The notes beneath the pieces were generated by a model. The model saw only the letters and a list, made by a program, of their open reading frames with translations. It made no database searches and was not told the origin of the DNA. Of a stretch of 60,000 nt of DNA, positions 1-12,000 are shown in pieces (position 1 is the first letter of the stretch; each line of letters opens with the position of its first letter). The stretch comes from Owenia fusiformis (taxonomy: Eukaryota > Annelida > Polychaeta > Sabellida > Oweniidae). Made by a program: the position numbers and the translations under genes. Location of the stretch: contig CAIIXF020000008.1 of NCBI GenBank assembly GCA_903813345.2, forward strand, positions 26,460,822 to 26,520,821. Reading direction: 5' to 3'.

Positions 1-161
1 ACAGGCTGGCAGCATATAAATGTGCCTGATCCAACAGACTGGGTCATCATATGTGTCTATGCATTTTTTTGCACGAAGGTGAGCAAAATCAAAACGACCC
101 AAAAAGTTCAAATGCACAGCATAGATTATGTGGTATTATTATTGAAGTTGGTTTGTTTCAG

Positions 162-1217
162 AAACTTTTTGTTGTGCCAGCATTTACTAAGGCTCAAAGT
201 AAAATTCCATTTGCCAGAGTGAACCACAATAAATACATGGTGACAGATAACACAGCTTATATAGGTAGGTAGATTTCTATGTAAATCAAGTATATTTCTA
301 TATAAAATACATTGTACAATAAAATACAGGACATCCAGTAAGTTATTTCTTTCATTAAGTGCATAGTTAATTTTTTTTTCATATCATTTTGAACTGAAAA
401 TGAAAATCCAAGTACTTATGCATAAATTCCCTCTTTTTATTAAATGAAAATAGAGACAAACATGCACATCAAATTGCACTATTGTCTTTTTAATTCACAT
501 CAATCAAATGTGTCCACCATTCTCTCTTTTTTATTGAAGTGGAGCTGATATATAAATTCTACTGTATGTATAAACAATTAATAGTATTAAAACCTGAAGT
601 TCATGTGTGGGAGTCACAAAAATTATGCACTTCATGGGAAACATTCAAATTGGGGAAATTCATCATATTTTAAAAACAGAATTTCATATTGGTATCCATT
701 TATTGACCTCACAATCTTTGCCGATAATTTTCATGCGCTATAGGAAGCCCATATTTTTCATATTGTCTTGTCATTGCAGGACTTTCTGTACAGTGAAACC
801 TTCCTAACTGGTACGAGTTTGAGTAGTCATATTTGCACACTTAACATGGGAATGAACAGGAGGGCATTCAGTGCCAGAAATGTGTCCTTACGACATGTAG
901 ATAGGTGTTCTCTGTTTACATACTGCTCTACTATATGAGTATATTCTATGCATATATAATATCCAAATGAAGATCGTCATATCTTTTTAGGTACATCTAA
1001 CTGGTCGGGAGATTATTTTATCAGTACGGGTGGAATAGGTTACATCATTAACCAAACTGACCAATCAGGGTACAGTAATGCTGACATGGTCCAAGTCCAA
1101 TTACGGGACATATTTCTACGTGACTGGAATTCCAAATATGCACATCCCATCTCAGACATCCTGGAAAATACGGAGAAAAAGAAGCAGTTAGAAACTAATG
1201 AAATATCTATCATGTAA
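162..1217 (+). CDS. PLD3: PLD3/PLD4-like phospholipase D family protein, last two exons
   Basis: Two exons join in phase: 162-264 (after a tttcag acceptor, ending before gtaggt) and 991-1217 (after ttttag), with stop TAA at 1215. The product is the C-terminal part of a PLD3/PLD4-type protein. It starts with KLFVVP, carries the second HKD motif (HNKYMVTD) and then TSNWSGDYF and IFLRDW, as in animal PLD3. Family knowledge: PLD3/4 are type II membrane proteins of the ER and lysosome that act as 5' exonucleases on single-stranded nucleic acid. The catalytic His, Lys and Asp of this HKD half are present. The N-terminal membrane anchor and first HKD half lie left of the window. Bases 1-161 read as intron, because their open frame shows no resemblance to the family. 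PLD3 and PLD4 cannot be told apart from this fragment. Confidence 0.9.
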
Positions 1218-3011
1218 ATGAGTATCTCACATTGGCTTCACTTGTTCTACTATCTCACCATAGTTCGTTGTTAAATTGAGAAACTAGTCTTATTTGAGAA
1301 AGGCTGACAAGAAGGATTAATCTGGCATTCTGAAGTTTTAAATTTATACTTTTATGCTGACATCATTCAGGAGTTTTAAGACTAAATCTCCCAATTTTGC
1401 TGTAATTCAGCTTGGAATCAATGTTCATGGCTGAAACAAAGACGTAGTATTTTAGACAACTGGATTTATTTTTTATTACACTTTGTCAAAGTGCCAAAAA
1501 TCAGCCTGTTAGTAAAGAGAAAGTTCATATCTGTGCTGACGGGCTGATTTTCAGTATCTAATTTTTCTTCTAATTAAGGATATAATAATCCATCACAGAT
1601 GCATGAGCAGACTAGTGCCAAGATATCAGGTGATGGGCATGCTTGGAAGCGTTTTGATTTTTTGAGAAATAGTGCATTGGTCATCACAGTGTATTCTTGT
1701 TTACAATTATCCATTGTTCTCTCTTTTGTTCAATCACCCAAAAGGTACTTAAAAATAACAGTCCAGTTCAAACGCAAAATCAATTATTAATTGCAGGAGT
1801 AAATTATAGTGCCAAGATTATAAGTTTTGGGCATGCTTAATGGCCATTTTGATTTTTTTGATAAGAGTATTAATTTATCAATGTGTGTTAACTTTCTCAA
1901 TAATCGAGGAATCTTCATGATTTTTTGTGTAGATAGTGCTCAGTGGGAGAAAGATTGGTATGCTTGCATAGCATCCACAACTGTTGATGCTATGCAAATA
2001 CAACAAACTTTTATGTACTGAATACTGTCCACAAAAAAATCATGAGGATTATCATTGAGAAAGTTATTCCAAAATTAATCAGTGGCATTTTTGTATCACC
2101 ATGTACTAATTAATTACAGTACAGTTAAAACGCACAATCAATTATCAAATTACTGAAGACTTAATATGACTGTATATAACTATAATATAGATTTCTGTAA
2201 TGGATTTTACACATGTTTCCATGTTCCTTGTATATACATGTACATATTACTGTATATGGGATATTATATTGTCAATTTTGCTCAATATTTTACAAAGTAA
2301 TGACCTGCATTATAACTGAAAAAGATCTGTAATGTTTACAATTTTTGTAGTATTAGTTTACATTTTATTAATACCCATCTGAATTTATTTAAATGTCTTG
2401 ATTCTAAAATTGTCCATGTTGTTTAAATGTGCAAACAAATTAATTCAAATAGAAATGAAATAAACAGTGTAAATATTTGACAAATTAGACTTTGTTTGTT
2501 AATTATCTTTCTTGAAAATAGAAGAAATATGAAGTATATAGAAGTAGTATGATAAAATAATTTGAACCAAGTATTGGAGTACTTACATTTTCCTTAATAA
2601 AGCCCTGAATTATTTGCAATAATGGAAAATGTAGAAATGAGATGGTTCTGCATTCAACAAAGATAACATGACTTTTAACCTCTTAAATCCAAGACTCTAA
2701 AATCAGTTGAAACAAGAGAATTTTTCATTTTTTCCACCTTTTGACATTCTACTACATACCTATAAAACTTTAGATGCTCAACTTAGTAAAATTAGATGGC
2801 AGAGATCATTTCTACACATTTTAAAACAATTTTTATGTAAATTATATGAAAATTGTTCAAATAAGAGCAATTTTAGTGAACAATTTTTGTGACAAATTTT
2901 CTTGTCACTGTATTTCAAGGTCATTTGTGAGGTGACGAGAAACCTCGTCACTCCAGGTAGTCAAGAGGATAACGGATCTGTCTCTGTTCGCCTAACTTAC
3001 AAACTTACAAA
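1218..3011 (+). other. PLD3 3' untranslated region and convergent intergenic gap
   Basis: AT-rich sequence between the PLD3 stop and the TKFC stop on the other strand. It has no coding signal that I trust. Short open frames here (for example 1599-1790 and 2707-2892) have no recognisable domain. It contains PLD3 polyadenylation signal candidates. The two genes are tail-to-tail. Confidence 0.6.
2459..2601 (+). terminator. Candidate polyadenylation signals of the PLD3-like gene
   Basis: AATAAA occurs at 2459-2464 and again at 2596-2601, about 1.2-1.4 kb after the stop codon in an AT-rich 3' region. Which is used cannot be told from sequence; both fit a metazoan poly(A) signal. Weaker alternatives exist upstream. 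Confidence 0.4.
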
Positions 3012-6000
3012 TTATTTGTTGACTGCTGAGCTAATTGCATTCATCCAAATACCAACAGCCACAGCCCCTGGGTCTGGTTGATTCCAGTTCTCCTTTCGCC
3101 CATAACTAGACCTGCCTACAACAGGCTTCATCTCAGCTGTATGCAGGGCCATGGCCTGTGCAGCATCTGCTGCTTTCTGGATAGCTTCACGAGGGTTGGC
3201 AATGTTTTCCTTAAGTACTTGGAGGGCAGTATGTAGAGGATCTAACATACTTCTGTCCCCTGGCTCTGCCCTGCCATACCTAGAATTAAGGAAATGTATG
3301 ATATCCTGGATTTAGAAGATATTATATCTTGCAGTAGGGTTTGACACCATCTCATAGGAAAGATGTCATTTTTAGATAAATACCAATTATCCTATGCCAG
3401 GTAAAAATATGATTTCCTAAAATAGGTTTAAAAAGATTTAGCCTGGATAGATACTTCTCCCGAAGTATGTCACAACAAAAAGTTTGAATTACTATTTAGT
3501 TATCTATTCTCTTCTGGTACAAGTATTAAAACACCTTTCTCAGGTTGACTCTAAACATTTTGTATAAATCCAACATTTTGTTATTTGAAACTTTTAGCTC
3601 TAAAAATAATGTTATCCTGTGCTCCAACGATTTTGAGTTTTCAAAACAATTCCAGATTGAACAAAAACTTTAAATCCTACATTAAATTGTAAGACTGACC
3701 ACTATAAATAAATAAATAAAATAAACTAAACTAAACTTGAATATCTGAATGATCATCTAATTCTGGTTACCTTGTTATAGCATCATTGCCAGCCTGCAGT
3801 GCATCCACCCAAGCCTGGCTTGTCACGTGTGTAGTCAAAGGTTTAGCTGCCGCAGTAAAGAAAAGACTGTATAACTGTAAAAATAAGAATAAACTGTATT
3901 AGATTAATCCAGGATATGAAGACTGCATTATCATATCTTCTAGCCTTATAGCTTGTTATTTTAGCAAGAAAATTAAGAATAGACTGTAATTTTCCAGGTT
4001 GACACAATCACTGGATTATAAAATTAATTTTAATATGTTATAGCAAGTTGAGAATAGTCTTTTAAACTGCAACTTAAGAATAGGATGTACCAGAATAAAG
4101 TATATAGTGCAGTGAAACCTGTAAAGTGGAACACTCAGAAGTGGAACACTTCTGTTAGTGCAACACTTTTCAGAGTCCCAAGACTAAGTGACATAATGCT
4201 AAATGAAGCTCTATAAGAACATCTCCCAAGTGGAACTCTCTCTAGAGGAACCAACTGCACAATGCACAGGTCCCTTTTTATTGGGGTCATGAACCTAATA
4301 ATCCCGTTAAAAGTTAGGCAATGTATAATATATGACGTTTCCATACTTACTGCCCCTGATGATCCTCCCATCTCCTCCTCTACAATCTGTGCCACAGCAA
4401 GTAACATACTGTGGGGGTAATGTACTGGTAGACTGGGGGACTCGGGGAGACCCAACCTCTGCAATGGAACAACACACAAGTTCAATTCATCATTTTATTG
4501 CAATGAGCAAGAGTGTGTGATTGAAAAATCCATGAGGATAAGAAACCGAAACAAAAGATTTAATTTACAACATATTTGGCTAAGTCTCCAGAAAGGTTAT
4601 GCATTTGTGCAAACCTTCCCATCACTTTCTTCATACACTGATCTATTTGTCTTTAACTATCATTAGTATAACTTCTCTATTTTATCAAGAACCAAAGGAA
4701 GTAATAATGTTGATGCATTTGTGCTTTTACAGGAAAATAATGCGAAAGAAGTTACAATAATAACAGTACATGCATGAATTTCTTACCTTTAATATTGCCT
4801 CTGAGCCTCGCCTCAGAGTGGTGCCACAATCCCCATCTCCACATTTTGAGTCCAACACATTCAAATGGTTCTCGCTACTCACAAGCTCTTGACACACATG
4901 ACTCAATACATTGTATAGTAACTGACTGTTCTCTGAAATAAAGACATGACTCAATACATTGTACAGCAACTGACTGTTCTCTGAAATAAAGACAAGACTC
5001 AATACATTGTACAGCAACTGACTGTTCTCTGAAATAAAGACATGACTCAATACATTGTATAGTAACTGACTGTTCTCTGAAATAAAGACATGACTCAATA
5101 CATTGTATAGTAACTGACTGTTCTCTGAAATAAAGACATGACTCAATACATTGTATAGTAACCGACTGTTCTCTGAAATAAATACATGACTCAATACATT
5201 GTACAGCAACTGACTGTTCTCTGAAATAAAGACATGACTTAATACATTGTACAGTAACTGACTGTTCTCTGAAATAAAGACATGACTCAATACATTGTAC
5301 AGCAACTGACTGTTCTCTGAAATAAAGACATGACTCAATACATTGTACAACAACTGACTGTTCTCTGAAATAAAGATATGACTCAATACATTGTACAACA
5401 ACTGACTGTTCTCTGAAATAAAGATATGACTCAATACATTGTACAACAACTGACTGTTCTCTGAAATAAAGATATGACTCAATACATTGTACAACAACTG
5501 ACTGTTCTCTGAAATAAAGATATGACTCAATACATTGTACAACAACTGACTGTTCTCTGAAATAAAGACATGACTCAATACATTGAACAGTAACTGATTG
5601 TTCTCTGAAATAAAGACATAACTCAATACATTGTACAGCAACTGACTGTTCTCTGAAATAAAGACATGACTCAATACATTGTACAGCAACTGACTGTTCT
5701 CTGAAATAAAGACATGACTCAATACATTGTACAACAACTGACTGTTCTCTGAAATAAAGATATGACTCAATACATTGTACAGCAACTGACTGTTCTCTGA
5801 AATAAAGACATGACTCAATACATTGTACAGTAACTGACTGTTCTCTGAAATAAAGACATGACTCAATACATTGTACAACAACTGACTGTTCTCTGAAATA
5901 AAGACATGACTCAATACATTGTACAGCAACTGACTGTTCTCTGAAATAAAGACATGACTCAATACATTGTACAGCAACTGACTGTTCTCTGAAATAAAGG

Positions 6001-9000
6001 CATGACTCAATACATTTTAGAGTCAGTGACTGTTCTCTGAAATAAAGATATGACTCAATACATTGTACAGCAACTGACTGTTCTCTGAAATAAAGACATG
6101 ACTCAATACATTGTACAACAACTGACTGTTCTCTGAAATAAAGGCATGACTCAATACATTTTAGAGTCATTGACTGTTCTCTGAAATAAAGACATGACTC
6201 AATACATTTTAGAGTCAGTGACTGTTCTCTGAAATAAAGACATAACTCAATACATTGTACAGTAAATGACTGTTCTTTGAAATAAAGACACAACTCAATA
6301 CATTTTAGAGTCAGTGACTGTTCTCTGAAATAAAGACATAACTCAATACATTGTACAGTAACCGACTGTTCTCTGAAATAAAGGCATGACTCAATACATT
6401 GTATAGTAACCGGCTGTTCTCTGAAATAAAGGCATGACTCAATACATTGTACAACAACTGACTGTTCTCTGAAATAAAGACATAACTCAATACATTGTAC
6501 AGCAACTGACTGTTCTCTGAAATAAAGACATAACTCAATACATTGTACAGCAACTGACTGTTCTCTGAAATAAAGACATGACTCAATACATTGTACAACA
6601 ACTGACTGTTCTCTGAAATAAAGACATAACTCAATACATTGTATAGTAACCGACTGTTCTCTGAAATAAAGGCATGACTCAATACATTGTATAGTAATCG
6701 ACTGTTCTCTGAAATAAAGACATGACTCAATACATTGTATAGTAACCGACTGTTCTCTGAAATAAAGACATAACTCAATACATTGTACAGTAACCGACTG
6801 TTCTCTGAAATAAAGGCATGACTCAATACATTGTTCAGTAACTGACTGTTCTTTGAAATAAAGACACATCTCAATGAATTGTATGTGCAGTAACTGAATT
6901 TTCTCTGAAAAAACTCGATACTTTTTACAATAGCTGAATGAAGGAACCACACATAACAATTCCAAAAGGGAATGTCTCCTGTTTCATTTCTAATTAATTA
7001 ATTAATTAATCGGGACCTTGTACTTCCATCTTTTGCTAGTTACAGTAAAATCTGTCTTAGTGGAACATCTTTGGTATCTATAAAAGGTGCTCTACTTTGG
7101 AGGTGTTCCACTTATAGAGGTTCATTTAACATTAAGTCATTTTTTAAACTGACAAGGTGGATATTTACCAATCACTCATTTTCACTTTGATGCACTTATG
7201 TATAATTTCTTACATTAGAGCACATTAGTTTAACTTTAGGATCATCAGACTTTCCACAAGATTAACGCATTGAGATAAACTGGAATTAATTGCTCACTGT
7301 GATAATCATTTCTAATGAAAAATCAATCCATAAACACACACATGAAATCATTGCATCAATAATTCAATTATGGTAATGAGTTGGAGGTGCTCTACCAGCT
7401 AGGCAAAATAAACACATCTGAATTATAAGAAAAACAACTGGTACAAAATATAACACAAATGAGAGCATTAGATTATGGTTTCACATAAAAAAATATAACA
7501 CCAATGAGAGCATTAGATTATGGTTTCACATAAAAAAAATATAACACCAATGAGAGCATTAGATTATGGTTTCACATAAAAAAATATAACACCAATGAGA
7601 GCATTAGATTATGGTTTCACATAAAAAAAAAATATAACACCAATGAGAGCATTAGATTATGGTTTCACATAAAAAAAATATAACACCAATGAGAGCATTA
7701 GATTATGGTTTCACATAAAAAAAATATAACACCAATGAGAGCATTAGATTATAGTTTCACATAAAAAACTGCAACAAAAAATGTTACACAATCAACCGAT
7801 TTCAAGATATAAAAAAAAACCAAATGATCAGCTTTTAAAATGTTTTCTTAACTTATAAATTGGTATACAATGTTAACCGACCCGACTTTAATGGCACCAT
7901 TTTAATAATACATTCTCATGATGCACTAGAAATCCAATATGATGGTGTCATATTGCAACATGATAGATGTGGTACGTGCTTTTTATAAGAAACAGATAAA
8001 AGGGACTTCTTCATTACTTTGAAACAAATCCATAAAAATCAGATCTAAAATTCTAGATTTTATATTTTTGAGAGAAGTAATTTGGGCATTTGGTAAAGTA
8101 CAGCACAATGATTTTCAACAGCTTTTTAAATAATCAAACTAATTATATAATAGCATTGTGACAATGTCCCTTTAATAGATGACAGAGGGGGGATAATAAT
8201 CAATTAAAGGAACACTCTGAAACAGCACTCCTTTCTGTCATGTCACAGTGCCATGTTGACAATAGAAAGACACAGGAGATGAGATGAGATGAGTTGCCTA
8301 CATAAATATTTGATTCCATGACAAACATATAGGATTTCTCACATCAAATGAGGAACAATGGGACTACTTAAGGCACAAAGCCAACTAATAATCAACAGAT
8401 CACCTCTGCTCTAGTTAATGGATTGGAAGAACAACTTAGAACATTCACATTTGAAAGCCATAGAAATAAAGTTATTTATTAATTTCAAATGTTTTTCTCT
8501 AAGTCACGGTTAATTCTCTTATGAAAAGAAATAACAGTAATGTGTTGTTTAGTTATTATTTTCTTGCATTTAATTTTCATTGCTTATTATTTAAATTCAT
8601 GTTAATTCCTTTCTTTTTGCGATGTTGCTGTAAAATAATGAACACCATGAAATATTGTGCAAAGGAATGTGCATGACTGGAAGAATAAACAGCATTATGC
8701 ACAGGTAAATGCCTGATTGGGTGAATAAATACCATGTGACATTGTGCATGGGCAAGTGTCTGATTTAAAGGTCTTATATTTTGCCATCATTATCTTATAA
8801 GAATAGTGCACATGAGATTCGACGGAATGAAAAAACAATGCAAAAAAAAAATCACGAAACAGGAAAGAAAGATTGATTCGCTGCAGACTAAGCGAGTTGT
8901 TAATAAAGACTCTAATAAATATTTATTGATTTCAACAGAGATCGTGTTTCAACAGGAACAAGGGGAGGATAATTAGATTTTAGATTTCATTATGATAAAA

Positions 9001-12000
9001 GTGAGTAACCAGTTAAAGAAATCAAAGTGAGGAATAGGTGAAGAAAAAAAGTAACTAAACAGTAAAAGAAATCAAAGTGAGGAATAAGTGAGAAAGTGAG
9101 GAATTATTGAGAAAAGAAAAGTGAGGAATCGGCCATTTAACAAATGTGGGGAGTTGATAACGAAACAAAAGTAAGGACTTTGTGAGGAAATGAAAGTGAG
9201 GAAATAAAAGTGAGGAATTGGTGAGTAAACAAATGTGAAGAATCGATGAAGACATAAAAGTGAGGAATTTGAGAAGAAATAAAAGTGAGGACTAAATTCC
9301 TACTTTAACAATAACAAACGATGCTAAAATGTATTTAATGTATAGAATGAAGACACAAACAGAAAATTAAAAACAGAGATATTTATCCTCGATCTTTAAG
9401 ATGGAGGCTGAGTTTAGAGCTGCAATTGAGTATCCTCTGTCTGCAACACTAGTTGTTCAAATTGGAGGATCTTTGTGCTTAATACTAGGCCTACTATTGA
9501 ACTCGTTAGCAGTTGTGGCAATTGTACGTACCCCTAAACTCCACACTGTAACATACTTTTTAATTGCGTACCTATCAATAGCAGATTTAATCCTTTGTGC
9601 ATTTGGGTTGCCAGTTATGATAGCCGTTGATTCTGCGAGGGGTTGGATATTTGGACAGACATTTTGTTTAATGTTTCCATTTATAAACCAAAGCGTGATT
9701 GGTATAGAGCTAGGGGCACTAGTTGTGATGTCATTACACCGATTCATACTTATATGTTATCCAAATACAAGCCGGACAATTTTCAAGCCAATAGGAATTA
9801 TTTGCATGATTTCAATTTTCTTAATTGTCGATTTAATCGCTATGCTCCCACCTGTTGTAGGACTATGGGGGAAACTATGGTATGAACCCAGAAAAAACTT
9901 ATGTACATTTGTTGACATTGGAGACGGTTACAATATATTTCCAATGGCTGTTGCCTTTGGGTTTCCAATCACTGCTTTTGTGATTTCATACACAAACATT
10001 TTCATAAGGATCAAACAACAACAGAAAAACATGAACAAACACCAACAGCCATCAACAGACTCAAAATTGTCGCAAAAAGGATTTAACAAAAAGTTTAGTG
10101 CTGAGCTTAAAATAACTAAGATGGCAGTAAGCATAGTGGTGACCTTTGTATTCTGTTATGCTCCAGTTATGTTGGTGATTGTCATAGATAAAGATATCAA
10201 CCATCCCTTTTGGCACCGTTTTACCAGCATATTCATATGGGCCTATGGTATATTAAACATTTGTATTTGTTTGTCCATGAATCAGCAGTTCAGACAAGCA
10301 TATATTTCTCAGATTCCGTTCTACCAAAAATTTAACAGCAGACAAATAAATGTTGAAAAGAATGTATCTAGTGATGAGAGAGAGACATGATGAGAGAAAT
10401 ACATTGATGAGAAACACAACTAGAGAGAAATGATGAGATACATGATGAGAGACATGACGAGTGAGACATGATGAGAGAGACATGATGGGTAATAGACATG
10501 AAAAGAGACGTGAAAAGAGAAATACAAGATGAGAGAGATACAAGATGAGAGAGAGATACATGATGAGCAAGACATGAAAGAGACATAAGTCAATAACACT
10601 TAAGGTGTCGTACTAAATGTATTGAGCTCTCATTTTACTCAATATAAAAAAGTAATAATTAGATAATATTGTAAATCAAAAATAAATAGGTTTGAACTGA
10701 AAACAAATTTTACCAATTATTAGTGTATTGTTTTCATTTATTTGATTGATCTTAAGACAGTCAAACAAGTACAAGTATGTGAGATCAATGGTCACACCTC
10801 TCTTGCTTAATTGGAAAAGCTCAGATAATATATCTCATCAAATATTTATGTCCATAATGACTTTGTGCTTTGTGTAATACATGTGATACAACTCTTAATA
10901 AAATAGACATCGAACCGGAGCAACATAATCAATATATGGATTTGCACTCTACTCAGATTTCTTGAATAAAAGTGATGTTTCTTCAATAAGCTTTTAAGCC
11001 ACTGTAACTAAATATATGGCAGCTTTGTATGACATGTCACCTGAAGAGGAAAGTATTCATGGCCCAAACATTAGAACTTGGTTAAGTGTCTGCAACATAT
11101 CACATAATCAGGCCCATAGCCAGGGGGATTAGAAGGTGCACGCACACACCCGGCCCCCTCCCTCTTTGCCAAAATTTCTTTCAAAATATTGCAGTTTTAC
11201 ACAATTCTGATCACCTTTCAAGTGATTTTGGGCCAAAGTTGTTAAATGTAGACCCCCTAGAAATTTTGGAAAAGTGAACCCCCTTGGGAGACACAAGACA
11301 TGGTACACTTTCACTTTGCCTTTGTATATCCTTAAAGGGCCCTAAAGGAGAGCCATGTCTACACTCTTTCAATAAGAAATAATTCATTGATCTAACATTT
11401 CCACCTAGAAGCCTTTGAGGGTGTATTACAAACTGCCGCGTCATGTACCAGATATTCATTTCGATTTTAGATTCCACTGAAATATTTTAATGAGTTCACA
11501 ATGGTCCTGAGCTAAGGTCTGGCTGGAAATTTCCAATTAGACTTTAAAAATAACTTTTATTTGGATAAATGACAAGGCATTTATCTTTATCTCACCTGGC
11601 GTGACTCCCATGCCTCTAAGATTAGCATTGTCCACATGTACTTCAGGCTCCTCTCCTAGGTCTATGGCTAAAGGGGTGGTGCGTTCACTCACCCCCTGGG
11701 GCAGATATGGTTTCTGCCACCCAGGGGCCTCTGTACTTGCATCTACAATAAATTAGCTCAGTTCTAAATATAAATACCAAAGAGGACAGTATGCATGACT
11801 ATAAGTAGACCAAATAGTATGTTGATTAGTTTACGTCACTTGATTTATTGAAAATTTAGGGCTAAAAAAAAATTAAATTGTTTACTAAGTTTTGCCTTTA
11901 TTTACCCAGCAGTGGGCTTCAGGATCTAAAATAACTTGGTGGCTATAAGGTAAGTAATTTGCATCAATATTCAAACAATAGATATTGGAAGCTAAACAAA

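Noticed and set aside
1-78. An upstream PLD3 exon (open frame ending ACGAAG before gtgagc)
   Set aside because: The phase fits, but the sequence does not resemble the PLD3 segment expected before KLFVVP; treated as intron.
4875-6965. A 696-codon frame of REQSV-type 16-residue repeats, and its 427- and 213-codon companions, as genes
   Set aside because: These are readings of the splice-junction minisatellite. Only the segment from 4787 to the chosen acceptor belongs to a gene (TKFC exon 10).
10253-10586. Minus-strand frames rich in MSLS and HHVS as genes
   Set aside because: They are readings of the GAGACATGATGA microsatellite behind the GPCR.
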